In this document: positions 1 to 11,350 of the stretch, in pieces
How positions within the stretch are numbered: the first letter of the stretch is position 1
How the letters are laid out: each line of letters begins with the position of its first letter
Assembly: GCA_015698045.1 (NCBI GenBank)
Contig: BLAL01000236.1
Location: 806,001-870,000, forward strand
DNA from: Rhizophagus clarus
Lineage: Eukaryota; Glomeromycota; Glomeromycetes; Glomerales; Glomeraceae
Direction of reading: 5' to 3'
DNA: 64,000 nucleotides
Translations under genes and position numbers: made by a program
Notes under the pieces: generated by a model
The model's database searches: none
The model's input: the letters and a program-made list of their open reading frames with translations, nothing else
What the model was told of the DNA's origin: nothing

Positions 1-629
1 TCAAAACTAAATATGCACAAAAACCTCAACTTAGCGCGTAAGTTTTTTCCTTTTTTCTAAAAAATTCATATATAAACTAAACAATTACTAAGAATAATGT
101 CGCTTTATTTGCTTAGATCTCATGAAATGAACATGAATGATAAATTTACCATGTAACGTAAATAGTGTATACATTAGGGAACGGTTTCAGAACCGTTGTT
201 AAGTCCGGAGTACGAGCGTAACTAAATGAACCAATCATACATCGACTCAATTTTTGAGCGGGCGGACAGACGGACATTTTGTGTGACCTTTACATAGTCC
301 TTCGTTAATTATTTTTTATTTTTATTTATTTATTAAGATTTTTTTGTTTTATATTATTATATTTCTTAAATTGATTATAAAGTCGTCATAATACATATTT
401 AATAAAACTACTATGTATACAAAATCCTGAAGTAAAATTTACCATTATAACGAATTTTTAATATTTCTAATTGTATCAAATATCGAAAATTGGTCAAATC
501 GTAGTAAAGTTATCCATAAAATTAACACTACAAATATTTATAGAATCACGACGAGATTAATTAAAGTTATCACATGATTTTGCTGTATTACACATTTTTT
601 TTTTTCTAGAACCTTTGTTATATCAAAAA
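1..629. other. Gene-free upstream region with one small hairpin
   Basis: No reading frame of interest is visible. An 18-base inverted repeat (AACGGTT, four-base loop, AACCGTT) sits near 180-197, followed by an unusually GC-rich stretch to about 280 that looks like the edge of an unidentified repeat. The last 100 bases are the likely promoter and 5' leader of the phosphopantetheinyl transferase gene. Confidence 0.4.
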
Positions 630-1225
630 ATGATACTTGGAATCGGAATAGATATTATCCATTTACCACGTATTCAAACTCTTTTAACACGCAAACCAAC
701 ATCCCTATTACATTTCTCCAAGAGAATTTTGTCAGATAGAGAATTAAAGGAATTTAATATTTTTTTATCTAATCAAAAAAAAAATTTGATTATTACTAAA
801 GATTTATCATCAAATAATTTAAAACAAGATAAAATTATGATCAATAATAATATCACCAAATACTTGGCTGTTAGGTAAGAATTTAATATCCTAAAAACAT
901 TACAATTATATTTGTTTTATCTGATTAAGTATATTAAAAAGATGGACTTTAAAAGAAGCAGCCTATAAAGCATTATATCCTCATTGCCGTCTTACATGGA
1001 AAGATATTTCTGTAAATAAAATTAAAGGTACAAATAAATAATTTTTTTTATTAAATACTTTGATTTTTTTTAATATATTTAATTAAAACTGTTTTAGAAA
1101 AACCACAATTAACAATTCATAATATTAATCAAAAAGGAATTGATAATATTAAAATTCATTCATCTGTTTCACATGATGAAAAGTATGTTATTTCACAGGT
1201 TTTAATCGAAAATATAACTTGTTAA
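630..1225 (+). CDS. Holo-ACP synthase type 4'-phosphopantetheinyl transferase
   Basis: Predicted exons are 630-874, 942-1027 and 1098-1225, giving 152 residues. The enzyme family moves phosphopantetheine from coenzyme A to a serine of acyl carrier protein; fungal members of this size serve the mitochondrial carrier protein (PPT2-like). Seen in the sequence: an N-terminal GIGIDIIHLPR motif with the metal-binding Asp, WTLKEAAYKALYP across exon 2 with the catalytic Glu and Lys, and a C-terminal SVSHDEKYVISQV strand, all in the AcpS order. The ATG at 630 puts GIGID at residues 4-8 as in the family. Both introns have GT...AG ends and keep frame. Intron 1 offers two in-frame acceptors 12 bases apart (929 and 941); the second gives the better family match. 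Mitochondrial targeting is not obvious, so location is an inference. Confidence 0.85.
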
Positions 1226-3289
1226 ATCATCCAAAAATATTAAAAGCTTAATAAAATAATTAAACATTTTCATTAATGCAAATTAAATATCAAATATTAA
1301 TTAATTAAAATATTTTATAATAAATTAAATAAGATTTAATTAAAAAAATATGAATTATTATACTAATATATGGTTTTAAATACTCTAAAAGAGGGATTTT
1401 TCATTATTATTATATGTTTTAAAAGCATTGAAAAAAATAAAGTAAAGTTATTAATTATTATTTTTTTTAGATTAGAAAACAAGTTTTTTCTTGATTAAGA
1501 TGCTATTATAAAGTAATAAGAATGGTGGAGTTTAGTATTCTATCTTTCTTTTCCAGTTTTTTTGATGGTTTTTAAAAGTATTAATGATTTTCTTTTAGTT
1601 TTTATTACTCATTTGTTTAAATTTTAGCTTTTAGTCTCTTTTTTTTTTAATTGTTTTAAGGTATTGGAATGTAAATTAGTTTTTAATAATTTAGTATATC
1701 TTTATTTTTTAGGAATTTGTATAACTAGTACTTTAAATAAGTTGAGCCAACCTGAGTTAATTTGCATGTCAGTTAAATCAAATTGAATACCACTATGATA
1801 AATCATAATTCATATAAAAATTTATTTGTTATGTAATAATAATTTAAATTATAAGTCAATCCCAATTTAAATCAATTTTGATTTAACTTAGATTAACTCA
1901 AGTTAAATAAAATTTGTAATAACAGTCAGTGGTCATTTCAGATCACTTGTCGATCATTAATTAAAATAATTTTATGTAACCATAATTGAATATTTCATTA
2001 TGTAACTAAAAAAGAAATTTTTTAATACAACGCTTATACAAATTAAGTAAATTAATAGTTCGTCATGTGTATTATAAATTTTTATCATCATTTCCTTTTT
2101 AGTAATATTTTTTTTTTTTTGCATTTACAAGAAAGTTCGTCTCAAAAATGAAGTTTTCCTCCAGATGCAATTTAAAAGTAGATGTGAAATACAATTTAAA
2201 TAATAAAAATATATGTAATTTTATGAGAAGAAAAAGATTTACTAAGTTAAAAAGGGCAGTTATTTAGGTAGTTTTTATGTAAACCACAAAAAGTCAATTT
2301 TTATAATAAAAAAAAAAAATTTTGATTTCAATAAAACTTTTAGTAAAAGCTTTTTTTTTAACAGTAATTATCTTATTTCTAGCTATAATTTAGCGAAATA
2401 AACAGCTTTTGTTAAGCTTAGAAGGGTGATTATTATGTCAGATTTTTTGTTATTTATAAATTTTGTTAAAATTTTTTAATTAAAGCATTAATAAAAAATC
2501 TTTTTATCTATTAAAACAATACTATTAGATCTATTTGGGTGTTATAAGTGAATTTTTGGTCAAAAAACTAGTTAAATATAATGTTTTTTTGTTTATTTAA
2601 ATTAAACCTTTAATGCTTAAATCCTAGTATTATAATAATCATGTAAATTTTTGCAACTTATTAGAAAAAAACTTAAAATTTTTAAATTTTAATTCATTAA
2701 ACATGAAAATAAAACATAAATTATTTATTTATAGAAAAAATTCTTATTAGCTATTAGGTCTATTTGCTTTGTTAAATTATAAATAAAGATAATACATTAT
2801 GGATAAGTAAAATATTTTTTTTATTTTTAAAGTAGCGTTAAAATAAAAGATATTTATATAATATTTAAAAAAAATAAGCAAAAGAAAGAAGTTAAAAAAA
2901 TTTTCTTAATATTTTATTAGTTTGCTATATCAAAATAACAATATAATTGATTACATTCTTTGACCAGATGCAACTGAATAAAGTGAAATTTTTGACTTTT
3001 AAAAAGTTTAAAAATATTTTTCAAATCTTGAATGAACATGTTTACTATTGTTGAAAAAGGTGTTATATTGCATAAATATGGTGTTACCTTTGACCTGAAA
3101 ATTTCAATTTTAACGTAATTTGGGTTGGCATTATGAATTTGGCCAGAATTAAGAAAAATTCGGCCAGAATTATGAATTATTGATTGGCAGATTTAATCAG
3201 ATTGAGTTAATTTTGGCCAACTTTAATTATATATGTGTACTATATATTTAAAGAGAATACTGTATCACAAACTTTTTTTTGCAAATTTT
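1226..3289. other. AT-rich gene-free spacer
   Basis: No supported gene. The sequence is dominated by A and T runs. Around 3119-3220 a short phrase (ATGAATTTGGCCAGAATT-like) occurs twice, which suggests old repeat debris. Nothing else interpretable was seen. Confidence 0.5.
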
Positions 3290-4440
3290 ATTAAAAAAAA
3301 TCTCCCTCTTTTTTTCATGATATGACCAGTGACTGATAATATTTTAGATTTTAATATTTTTATAAGTAAATAAAATATTTTTTTTTACAATATTTTTTTA
3401 TAGTAAAATTAAAAAATATTGCAAAAAAATATTTGTTTTTTATTTAATTTCTAATATTTTTTTATAATATAATTAAAAAATATTGCAAAAAATGCTTTGT
3501 TTTATTAATTTATAAGTGAAAATATTTTACAATATTTTAATTAATAGAGTTAAAAAATGTTGCAAAAACATTTTTTTTCTTATTAAAATTATAAATAAAA
3601 AATGGTTTACAATATTTTTTTATTAATATAGTTAAAAATATTGCATGAAAAATATTTCACAATATTTTTTATTAATAAAGTTAAAAACCATTACAGAAAT
3701 ATTTTTTTATTAAATTTATAAATAAAATCATTTTGTAATATTTTTTTTATTAACAAAATTAAAAAATATTGCAAAAATATTTTTTTCTCATTAAATATAT
3801 AAATAATATTTCACAATATTTTTATTAATATTATTAAAAATATTGTTATTTAATTTTATTTAATTTAATTTAAATTGAATTACCATTTAAGATATTAAAA
3901 ACACAATTATTTTAAAAATATTTTTTCAATTAATTAAAACATTCATAATATTTTTAATTAATAGAGTTAAAAAATATTGTAAAATAATATTTTTTTTATT
4001 AATTTATAAATAAAAATGTTGTTTTTATTAATGAAATTAAAAAAATATTATAAAAACATTTTTTTATTATTAAAATTATAATAAAAAACGATTTATATTA
4101 TTTTTTATTAAAAGTGAATTTATTTACCGCACTCTGCATTACAACACATTCTTCTTTTTTTGTAAATTATTTATATCAATCACTAATTTATACACTGCAC
4201 CCCCCCCTTAAAATGGCAAATGATAAATATAAAAATATATATAAATTTGTAATGCAAGGTGCAGTAAATACATTATTTCTTTTATTAATATGATTAAAAA
4301 AATATTTCTTTTTTAATTAATTTATAAGTAAAAATATTTTATAATATTTTTAAATAATAAAGTTAAAACATATTGTAAAAAAATATTTTTGTGTAATAAA
4401 AATAGTTTACTTTAGCCGTTTATGACTAAATAATATAATT
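3290..4440. repeat. Decayed palindromic satellite array
   Basis: Alternating forward and reverse units of the form TATTGCAAAAATATTTTTTT, then ATTAATTTATAAGTAAAAA, then TTTCACAATATTTTT repeat through the interval. The layout matches the better-preserved array at 26930-28530 (core CGTTGCGAAACG and its reverse complement), but nearly every CG of that core is TG or CA here. Read as the same satellite after loss of its CpG sites. A small inverted-repeat element (4121-4270) is nested in it. Confidence 0.6.
4121..4270. mobile_element. Small inverted-repeat element (MITE-like)
   Basis: The left end TATTTACCGCACTCTGCATT and the right end, read in reverse complement as TATTTACTGCACCTTGCATT, match over about 23-28 bases. 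The 150-base element has no coding capacity and lies inside the decayed satellite. The target duplication cannot be read because the flanks are low complexity. Confidence 0.55.
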
Positions 4441-4529
4441 ATATTATTTAGTTATAAACAACTTAGACTAGATTATTTAGTAATAAAATAATCTAACTAT
4501 AACTAAATAATTTAAGTATGATTATAAAT

Positions 4530-4770
4530 AGGGCTCTGATTGGTTTCGATAATTACTGAACTGTACTGACTAGTTTCAGTATCAGAGCAGTTTCAGTTTT
4601 ATAATTTATCAAACTGAAACTTTTGGTTTTAGTATCAGTTTTGCAATTTACCAAACTGATTTACTGATAATAAAAATGTTTTCTTTATAAGAAAAATGTC
4701 TTTTTATTAAATAATGTAGTTAAAAAAAAATGTTGCGAAACATTTTTTTACATAAACGTTTGATATAAAA
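4530..4770. mobile_element. Partial copy of the satellite-bearing element
   Basis: Starts with AGGGCTCTGATTGG and continues through several GTTTCAGT/ACTGAAAC iterations into GTTGCGAAACATTTTT. These are the same terminus, subterminal iterations and satellite core as in the complete element at 26750-28711, here in the opposite orientation. The other end is missing. The flanks share TAAGTATGAYTATAAATA, but the area is itself repetitive, so this cannot be called a target duplication. Confidence 0.65.
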
Positions 4771-6239
4771 AATAATCTAAGTATGACTATAAATAATTTA
4801 AATATAATTAAATAATTTAAATATATCTAAATAATCTAAAGTTAATAACCTAAATATGATTAAATACTCTAACTCAATAACCTGTTTGTGATAATTTTAT
4901 ATACCTAGTTATTTTTCTTACTATATTCCTTCCCTTTGAATTTGCTTTTCTTTAACCTTTTCTATTTATTATTTGTGATCATGTGATTAAATAATCTAAA
5001 TATTACTATTACTAAATAATCGAAATGTATCTATTTTGTACGTCAATAATCATTTTCTAATATAATTTATGATATTGGGATTTTACAGTTGATTGGTTAT
5101 TAAATTCTATGTTGGAGGTCTGGCTTGTCTGCAATTATTTGGATCCCAAGTTTTATAACAAAGTTTCTGATATTCTGTACCTCTTTGGTTACCTGTTAAG
5201 GATTTGAAGGTGCTTTCCTTCTTTACCTATTTTGTTATCTATCAAAATGCCAAAATATAATAAAACAAATATCATGTCAAGTGGCACAGTAGATCGCAGT
5301 AAATTCGCATCTAAATTTGATTGGCATTATGCCATAATTTTGGCTGATATTTTAGACACATGATTTGAGGTTCCAACTCAGCACCATGCTAGTGATCTGA
5401 TAGTAACCTGATAGCTACCGTAGAACTGTCATAGAACTGTTATGGAACTGGTAGTTTGCCAACTTAGATGCCATCTTCTTATGCTCAAATATCTGGCCAA
5501 AATTATGGAATAGTGTCAGTCATCATTATTGTTAATTTACTGCGTCTTACAAGTCATGATCATATATTTCAGTTCCTCACCAGTTCCAGGCATTTTTCTG
5601 TCACTTTTTCACAACTTTTGAGGGTTTGGTTTGGTGGTCAGTTGATTAAGAAATCAGAGGTATAATGGGCATTATTATGGCTGGTCCATTTGATTGCTAG
5701 AAGTGCACCATTTCACAACTCAACTATTGCCTTTTTTTCCTGATATATCAATCATGATTTAAATTGAACCAAGACAATGAGTATGCTATTTTTTTGAGTG
5801 TCCTAGGACAGAAATTTTACTGGATAACTTTCTAGGGTAGAGTTTATTATAGAAGAAAGCGTTCTTTTCTCATTTCAACTTATTCTTGTATTATTTTCTC
5901 TAGGTACTCTAAGTGTCCTAGTAAAAAATAAAGTTCTAGAAAAAAAATCAAAATTTTTCTATGGTACCTATGATACTTATAATACCTATGATATCTATGA
6001 TACCTATGGGATATTAATTAATATATGTATGGTTTATGTATACTATAAAAAAAAATAAAAAAGTGAAGAAGTTCAATTTTTTCTAGGCTACCTAGAGCAT
6101 CTAGGGCAGACCAATCAAAAAACTATTCTAATAATCTAATAAAGTTAATTTGCTATTTTACTTTTGCCTTAGAAAGTCAAAAATTTCTTAAGCTACCTAG
6201 AGCAGATTGTTCTAAGGTATTTAGTTTCTTCTTTTGATA
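4771..6239. other. Gene-free spacer with short tandem repeat
   Basis: No gene recognised. A short tandem repeat based on TACCTATGATA lies at about 5960-6010. A 65-codon open frame at 5468 has no recognisable domain or splice context and is not called. Confidence 0.4.
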
Positions 6240-6370
6240 ATATGTTTTCGAATAATACTTGTCTATATGCAAATTACACATTCCATGCTTTGATGCAGTG
6301 GGTTTCTCACACTGTTTACAAGGCTTCGCTGTTAGCTTTTTCAATGGATTTTGCATTCTTCTGGCTGATC
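6240..6370 (-). pseudogene. Cys/His-rich fragment
   Basis: The minus strand encodes PCKQCEKPTASKHGMCNLH, a C-x2-C ... H-x3-C-x3-H pattern that could be a small zinc-binding finger, followed by a basic stretch. There is no start, no clean exon limits and no continuation, so it is called a gene fragment. It resembles short Cys-rich repeats I associate with Rhizophagus proteins, but that is memory and not tested. The plus-strand frame over the same bases has no such pattern. Confidence 0.3.
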
Positions 6371-6594
6371 ACAAACCTGTTCACACATGTTTCCTTTATT
6401 AGAAAGATATTGCAGATAAATTCACCTCTCATTGGGTATCTTTATCCTTTGGTAATTATATATAATTATTTTTTATTTAAACTTTTTTCCCAGGATAGTA
6501 TATCCCAAGTTTAGGATATAGTACATTTTTCAAAAATTATTTAAAAAATAACTGAACATTCTGAGCTTTTAGAGTTTCTCAATATGTGTCCGCC

Positions 6595-6778
6595 TATAGA
6601 TGCCACCCAAATTCAAAATAATTTGGGATTATGGCAGCTCAAATGTACAAATCCAAATTAATTTACAAATTACATATATAAATTTTGTAATTTGTACATT
6701 TGGAATTTAGGAATTATGGTAGTCAAAATGTACAAATTAATTTGGGATTTACTTAAAATAATTTGGGTGGCATCTATA
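6595..6778. mobile_element. 184-base MITE with TA-type ends
   Basis: Perfect outer inverted repeats TATAGATGCCACCCAAATT and AATTTGGGTGGCATCTATA bound a 184-base unit with further internal partial palindromes. Ends in TA are what Tc1/mariner-type insertion would leave. It directly abuts the primase-like relic and supplies its apparent start codon, so that start is an artefact of insertion. Confidence 0.75.
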
Positions 6779-8540
6779 TGCCCACCCCATATTATTATGG
6801 ATTTAAAACATCTGATGTAGGTCAATGCTTATATAAAATTTGTGATGATAATGTTCAGCTAAGAAATTTCCTTGGTGCAGATAATGAAGATGATATAAAA
6901 GCTATATTTTCAGATCAGAAAAACCATTCTTTACATGAGTTTATAGATAGGGATGAGCCACTTTGTCCTGTCATAGACTTTAATTTACCAGTGAAGATAT
7001 TAAATATTATCACCCCTAAACTTTTAGACAAAAAAGCAAAAAATTTACTCTGCAACACCTTTAAAAATACTTGCTTAGAAATATTTTCAAAATAGGATAA
7101 AAAAACTATAACTATTGCCAAAAGTAGTGATGTGAAAAAATATATCTCCATATCTCAACTTTTGGCATGAGACTTCTAAACATCATCCAAACTGAAGTAT
7201 TTATTGAGCTTGTTCGTAAAAAACTTCTGGAAGGGTTGTAAGAAAATAGTATTATTGATAATATCACAAATAAACAATCATTTTCCTTGCAGATGGTCAG
7301 AACCCTCAAATTTATTAAGGAAACTAGAGAACATGTTCGTGTAAAAAAGACTATTCTTCCAAAAAATTGGATAATCTTTAACTTTATCGTCCATCCAATG
7401 ATGAATCAGAAATTGCAAAAAATCTTCTCTTAGCTGTTTCAGAACCAGAAGTCAGAAGATGTAATGATACAAATAATAAAACTGCTGAAGTTGAATTCGA
7501 GCTTGAGCTAATAGAGAAATTGTTCCAAGAGACTGCCATTAAAGGATTCAACCTCTCATATCTATCAGAAACATCTCCTGACATCTTTTCTCTTAAACGC
7601 ATAGCCCCATCATATTGTTCATTATGTGATCAGAAATATACCAATGAAAATGCATATATTATATAAAATAAAAAATCCTATAATTTTTATTACTACTGTG
7701 CAGATCAGGAAAGGCAACTTGGGAGTTGGGACAAGAAAGCCTTCAATAAAGCTTACCTCTAGCAAATCAGCCTTGAATTGGAAAAAAACCTTCCAGCTCT
7801 AGTAAAATTAGAAGAATCCAGAATTTTAAACCCGAATGATCATTTTGTGTGGTAGGATTTAATATGTATATGTACTTCAGGTAAGACATCAGAAAAGTTA
7901 TATCAGTTCAGATCTGCGGTGATCTGTGATTTTAGCAAATTGCTGCTTTTTTTTATACAATTTTATTAAGAATCTGCGCAATACTGCAAGAATTATTTTT
8001 TGTATTTTTTTAAAGATTTTTTGATCAAAAATTTGTAATAATCTCCAAAATTGTAGATTTTTAAAAACACTTCGCACAAAAATCTTTAGAGATCTTCATA
8101 TTTTCTGATAAACTTTACATAAATTTTTTTTTATTTTGATAAACTTTAACTCATTTTAAAGCTTAGATTTTTAATAAACAATGTTTTTTTACAATACTTT
8201 AAAGAAATTATTTTTTTTTTAAAAAAAAAATAATTTTTTAATGCCATTTAAAGATTCCAAAAAAAAAGTTAAACTTTTTTAAAATTTATTAAAGAACATT
8301 AACACTAATATTCATCATTTTTTTGAGTCTGGAATACTAAAGAAAATTGTAGACTCTCTATTTTGATGTAGGTCCCAGACACCTAATAAAAGTAGCGATC
8401 ATTTATGAAATTGCTAAACATATTGGTATTGTTAAAGAAATTACTGTTATGCCCAGATTTTAAAGAATTAGTGGAAAAAATTCCACTTTCAACATGAAGG
8501 CCATTTGTGATCTCTGGTTTCATTCGAAGGTATAATCTTT
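6779..8540 (+). pseudogene. Primase-like (AEP superfamily, tentative) gene relic
   Basis: The first open stretch (to 7095) includes EFIDRDEPLCPVIDFNLP, then a stop; the homology continues through several frames: DKKTITIAKSSDVKKY, then FIELVRKKLLEG, FSLQMVRTLKFIKETREHV, and finally a Cys finger (SYCSLCDQKYTNENAYI) near 7610. A late piece near 8420-8530 (RPFVISGFIRRY) may be its 3' part. The order, an acidic catalytic-type block followed by a C-terminal zinc finger, resembles the primase half of large DNA-element primase-helicases; this assignment is tentative and rests on pattern memory. At least three frameshifts and several stops are present, and the 5' end is lost at the MITE. The stretch at 7870-8370 has no recognisable coding and may be an insertion. 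Confidence 0.4.
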
Positions 8541-8646
8541 TTTTTTATTATTTTTGGTTTGACGAACGTTATCTACGTTCAATTTTTTATTTTTATATCT
8601 TGTAGGCCCACAGGTCAAATGAAAAAAAATCGGAATTTGCTTTATT

Positions 8647-8780
8647 TTAATATGCTCTTGCCGATTTTTATATAATTCTGCCGATTTGTATATAATTGTG
8701 CCGATTTGTATATAATTGTGCCAATTTTTATATTATTCTGCCAATTTTTGTATAATTCTGCCAATTTTTCAATCAAATGA
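8647..8780. repeat. About 21-base tandem repeat, left subterminal
   Basis: Six copies of a unit close to TGCCGATTTTTATATAATTC, with later copies carrying CCAATTT instead of CCGATTT, a C-to-T/G-to-A type change. Confidence 0.8.
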
Positions 8781-9227
8781 TCGTCAGTTTTGTCATTTTT
8801 AATTGGCTGGCTATACAATTACATCATTTATTTATTGATTTATTGATTTTTTTTTATTTTTGCTTATTACATTTCATTTTTTTCCTTCTGCTCATTTATA
8901 AATAGAAAAAAAAAGTAACTGTTAGAATGCATTTCTTTAAATAAAAAAAACAAACAAACAAAAAATTAGTACACACCACTGAAATGCCATCATCCAAAGA
9001 AGCCGTCAAGCAAAACCTACAAATAAAGAAAAAATATACAAACGTTAATAAACGTCTCCTTAAATAATAAAGATAAAAAGAAAGTACCTTAAAAACCAGA
9101 ATGCCACAGTTCCAAGCGAAAACTACAAAGAAACATTAGAATGTTTCTAAAATAATTTAGTTTCTGGGATGTAGTCTTTTTAATCTTTAGGTAAGTTTCA
9201 AACAAACCTTTTTTTTCTTTTTTTTAT

Positions 9228-10107
9228 GTAAGTTTCGAAATTTTTGAAACCTTTTTTAGGAAACGTGTTTTACTAACATTTTTTTTATAGCTTCCGGTCT
9301 TCGATTCTTGGACGATAGGCGTAATTAATGTAAGTTTTGATTTTTGAAACTTTTTTTTTAGGGAACGTTTTACTAACGTTTCCATCTCTTTTTTTTGTAG
9401 CTTCCAGTCTTCGATTCTTGGACGATAGGCGTAATTAATGTAAGTTTCGATTTTTGCAACTTTTTTTTTTAGGAAACGTTTTACTAACATTTCCATCTTT
9501 TTTTTTTAATTTAAAAAAACAAATTTTTTTTTTATTTAATTTTAAAAAAAACGAATTTTTTTTTTATTTAATTTTAAAAAAAAACGAATTTTTTTTTTAT
9601 TTAATTTTAAAAAAAAACGAATTTTTTTTTATTTAATTTTAAAAAAAAACAATTTTTTTTTTATTTAATTTTAAAAAAAAACAATTTTTTTTTTATTTAA
9701 TTTTAAAAAAAAATGAATTTTTTTTTATTTTTTTTTTTAATTTAAAAAAAAAATTCTTAGCTTTATTGTAAAATGGCGAGTTTCGTGTTAAAGAAATATT
9801 CTAATGTTTCTTTCTTTTCTCCATTTTTATAGAAAGGCGAATTGACAATAGAAACGTACTAATGTCCCTTTTTTCTCTCCTTGGATGATGGGCGTAATTA
9901 ATGTAAGTTTCGAAGTTTTTTTCGAAACTTTTTCTTTTTGTTTTTTAGGAAACGTTTTATTAACGTTTCCATCTTTTTTTTTGTAGGTTCCAGTCTTTGA
10001 TTCTTGAACGATGGACATAATAAATGTAAGTTTCAAATTTTCAAAATGTTTTTTTTTCTTTTTTTTTAGGAAACATTTTACTAACGTTTCCAACTTTTTT
10101 TTTGCAG
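9228..10107 (+). repeat. Tandem mini-exon / mini-intron array
   Basis: Three 39-base units (9291-9329, 9401-9439, 9987-10025) begin with CTTCCAGTCTTCGATTCTTG or a close variant and end in TTAAT or TAAAT. Each is preceded by a pyrimidine run ending TAG and followed by GTAAGTTT. The spacers also carry TTTTACTAAC, a perfect branch-point consensus, so each spacer (63-84 bases when not expanded) has donor, branch point and acceptor. The 39-base unit is 13 codons and is open in one frame in the first two copies (LPVFDSWTIGVIN), with a stop in the third. The spacer after 9440 is expanded by the 33-base repeat. Confidence 0.7.
9500..9760. repeat. 33-base self-complementary tandem repeat
   Basis: About seven copies of a unit made of AATTTTAAAAAAAAACGAATT plus TTTTTTTTATTT. 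Each unit can fold on itself. It lies within what would be a mini-intron. Confidence 0.8.
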
Positions 10108-10149
10108 GTTCTGATCAAACGTTTTTAGTAATTAGGCTTCTTTACAAGT

Positions 10150-11035
10150 ATGTTTCTTTTTATTTCATTTTATTTTCATTTATGATCGATTACATTTCAT
10201 TATTTACTAACTTTCCCTTCATTTTTTTCTTTTATCCCCTTTGTTTCTTTTCGTTTATTTTCAATTCTTTTCGTCTCTTTTCACTCACTCTTCTTTCCAT
10301 TCTTTTCACCTCCCTTCAATTCTTTTTGTATATTCACATTTCTCTTTCCATTCTTTTCATTTCTTCCTCTTTTTTTTCTTTTTTTTACATTTTTCCTTCT
10401 ATTTTTTTTTTGTTCTATTACGTTTCACCCTTCTTTTCGTTTCATCACTTTACATTTGCCCTCGTTTTTGCTTTATTCCTTTACGTTTCATCTCCTTTTC
10501 ATTCGTCTCTTTATGTTCCTCCTCTTTTCATTTTATTTTTTATCTTTTCCCTCCTTTTCATTTCACCCTTTATGCTTCCCCCTTCTTTTCATTTCGTTCC
10601 TTTCCTTTTCGTTTCATTTCCTCTTTTTTTTGTTCTTTTACATTTCCTCCCTTTCTTTTTGTTCCTTTACGTTTTCTCCTTCTTTCTTTTTCGTTCCTTT
10701 ACGTTTCCCCTCCTTCTTTTCGCTCTTTTATATCTCCCTTCTCTCTTTTCGTTCCTTTATGTTTTCCTACTATTCTTTTTGTTTTTTTTTATATATTACA
10801 CTATCCTTTTTTTCTTACATTTCCTTCTTCATTCTTTTCACTTTCTTTAACTTTGTATTCTTTTCATTTTTTTTTATTTCCCCTTACTTCTTTTCATTTC
10901 CCTCCCTTTTCTGTTTCTTCTTCCTTTTCATTTCTTTTATTTCACTTTTTTTCTTTATTGTTATTCCTATTTTTTAACACATTTCTTTACTTTGATTCAT
11001 TTTTTTTTATTTTCATTATAGATTTTTTTTTTTTA
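10150..11035 (+). repeat. Polypyrimidine tract, element A
   Basis: Nearly 900 bases of C/T-rich sequence built on loose TTTCATTCTTTTCGTTTC-like repeats. All three plus frames are open for long distances and encode Phe/Ser-rich strings, the by-product of a pyrimidine strand lacking A-containing stop codons. Not treated as a gene. Confidence 0.8.
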
Positions 11036-11189
11036 GATTAATTTTCTATTAAAATAAATTCTTATTTTTTAATTACTAATAAAACGTGTAAAATTTTTAA
11101 ATTAAACTACTTTGAATAAAATTTTTTGAGAAAAAATAAATTTTTGCATGTGTCGTACTTCTTTAAATATAAAGAAAATAAATTGGTTG

Positions 11190-11350
11190 AATTTGCATGC
11201 ACTATTTAAAATCGGAGTGCTGATTTGCATGCACTATTTAAAAATCAGAGTGCCGATTTGCATGCACTATTAAAAATCAGAGCCGATTTGCATGCATTAT
11301 TTAAAAATCAGAGTGCCGATTTGCATGCACTATTTAAAAATTGGAATGCC
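11190..11350. repeat. About 31-base tandem repeat, right subterminal
   Basis: About five copies of TTTGCATGCACTATTTAAAA followed by ATCAGAGTGCCGA. Shares GCCGATTT with the repeat at the other end of element A. Confidence 0.8.

Noticed and set aside
5468-5665. 65-codon frame
   Set aside because: No domain, no splice context, AT-rich surroundings.
6242-6514. 90-codon plus-strand frame
   Set aside because: The opposite strand carries a more meaningful Cys/His pattern; the plus frame is taken as its shadow.
10011-11041. Open frames of 173-279 codons on the plus strand
   Set aside because: All lie in a pyrimidine tract that is open in all three frames; the products are Phe/Ser strings without domains.
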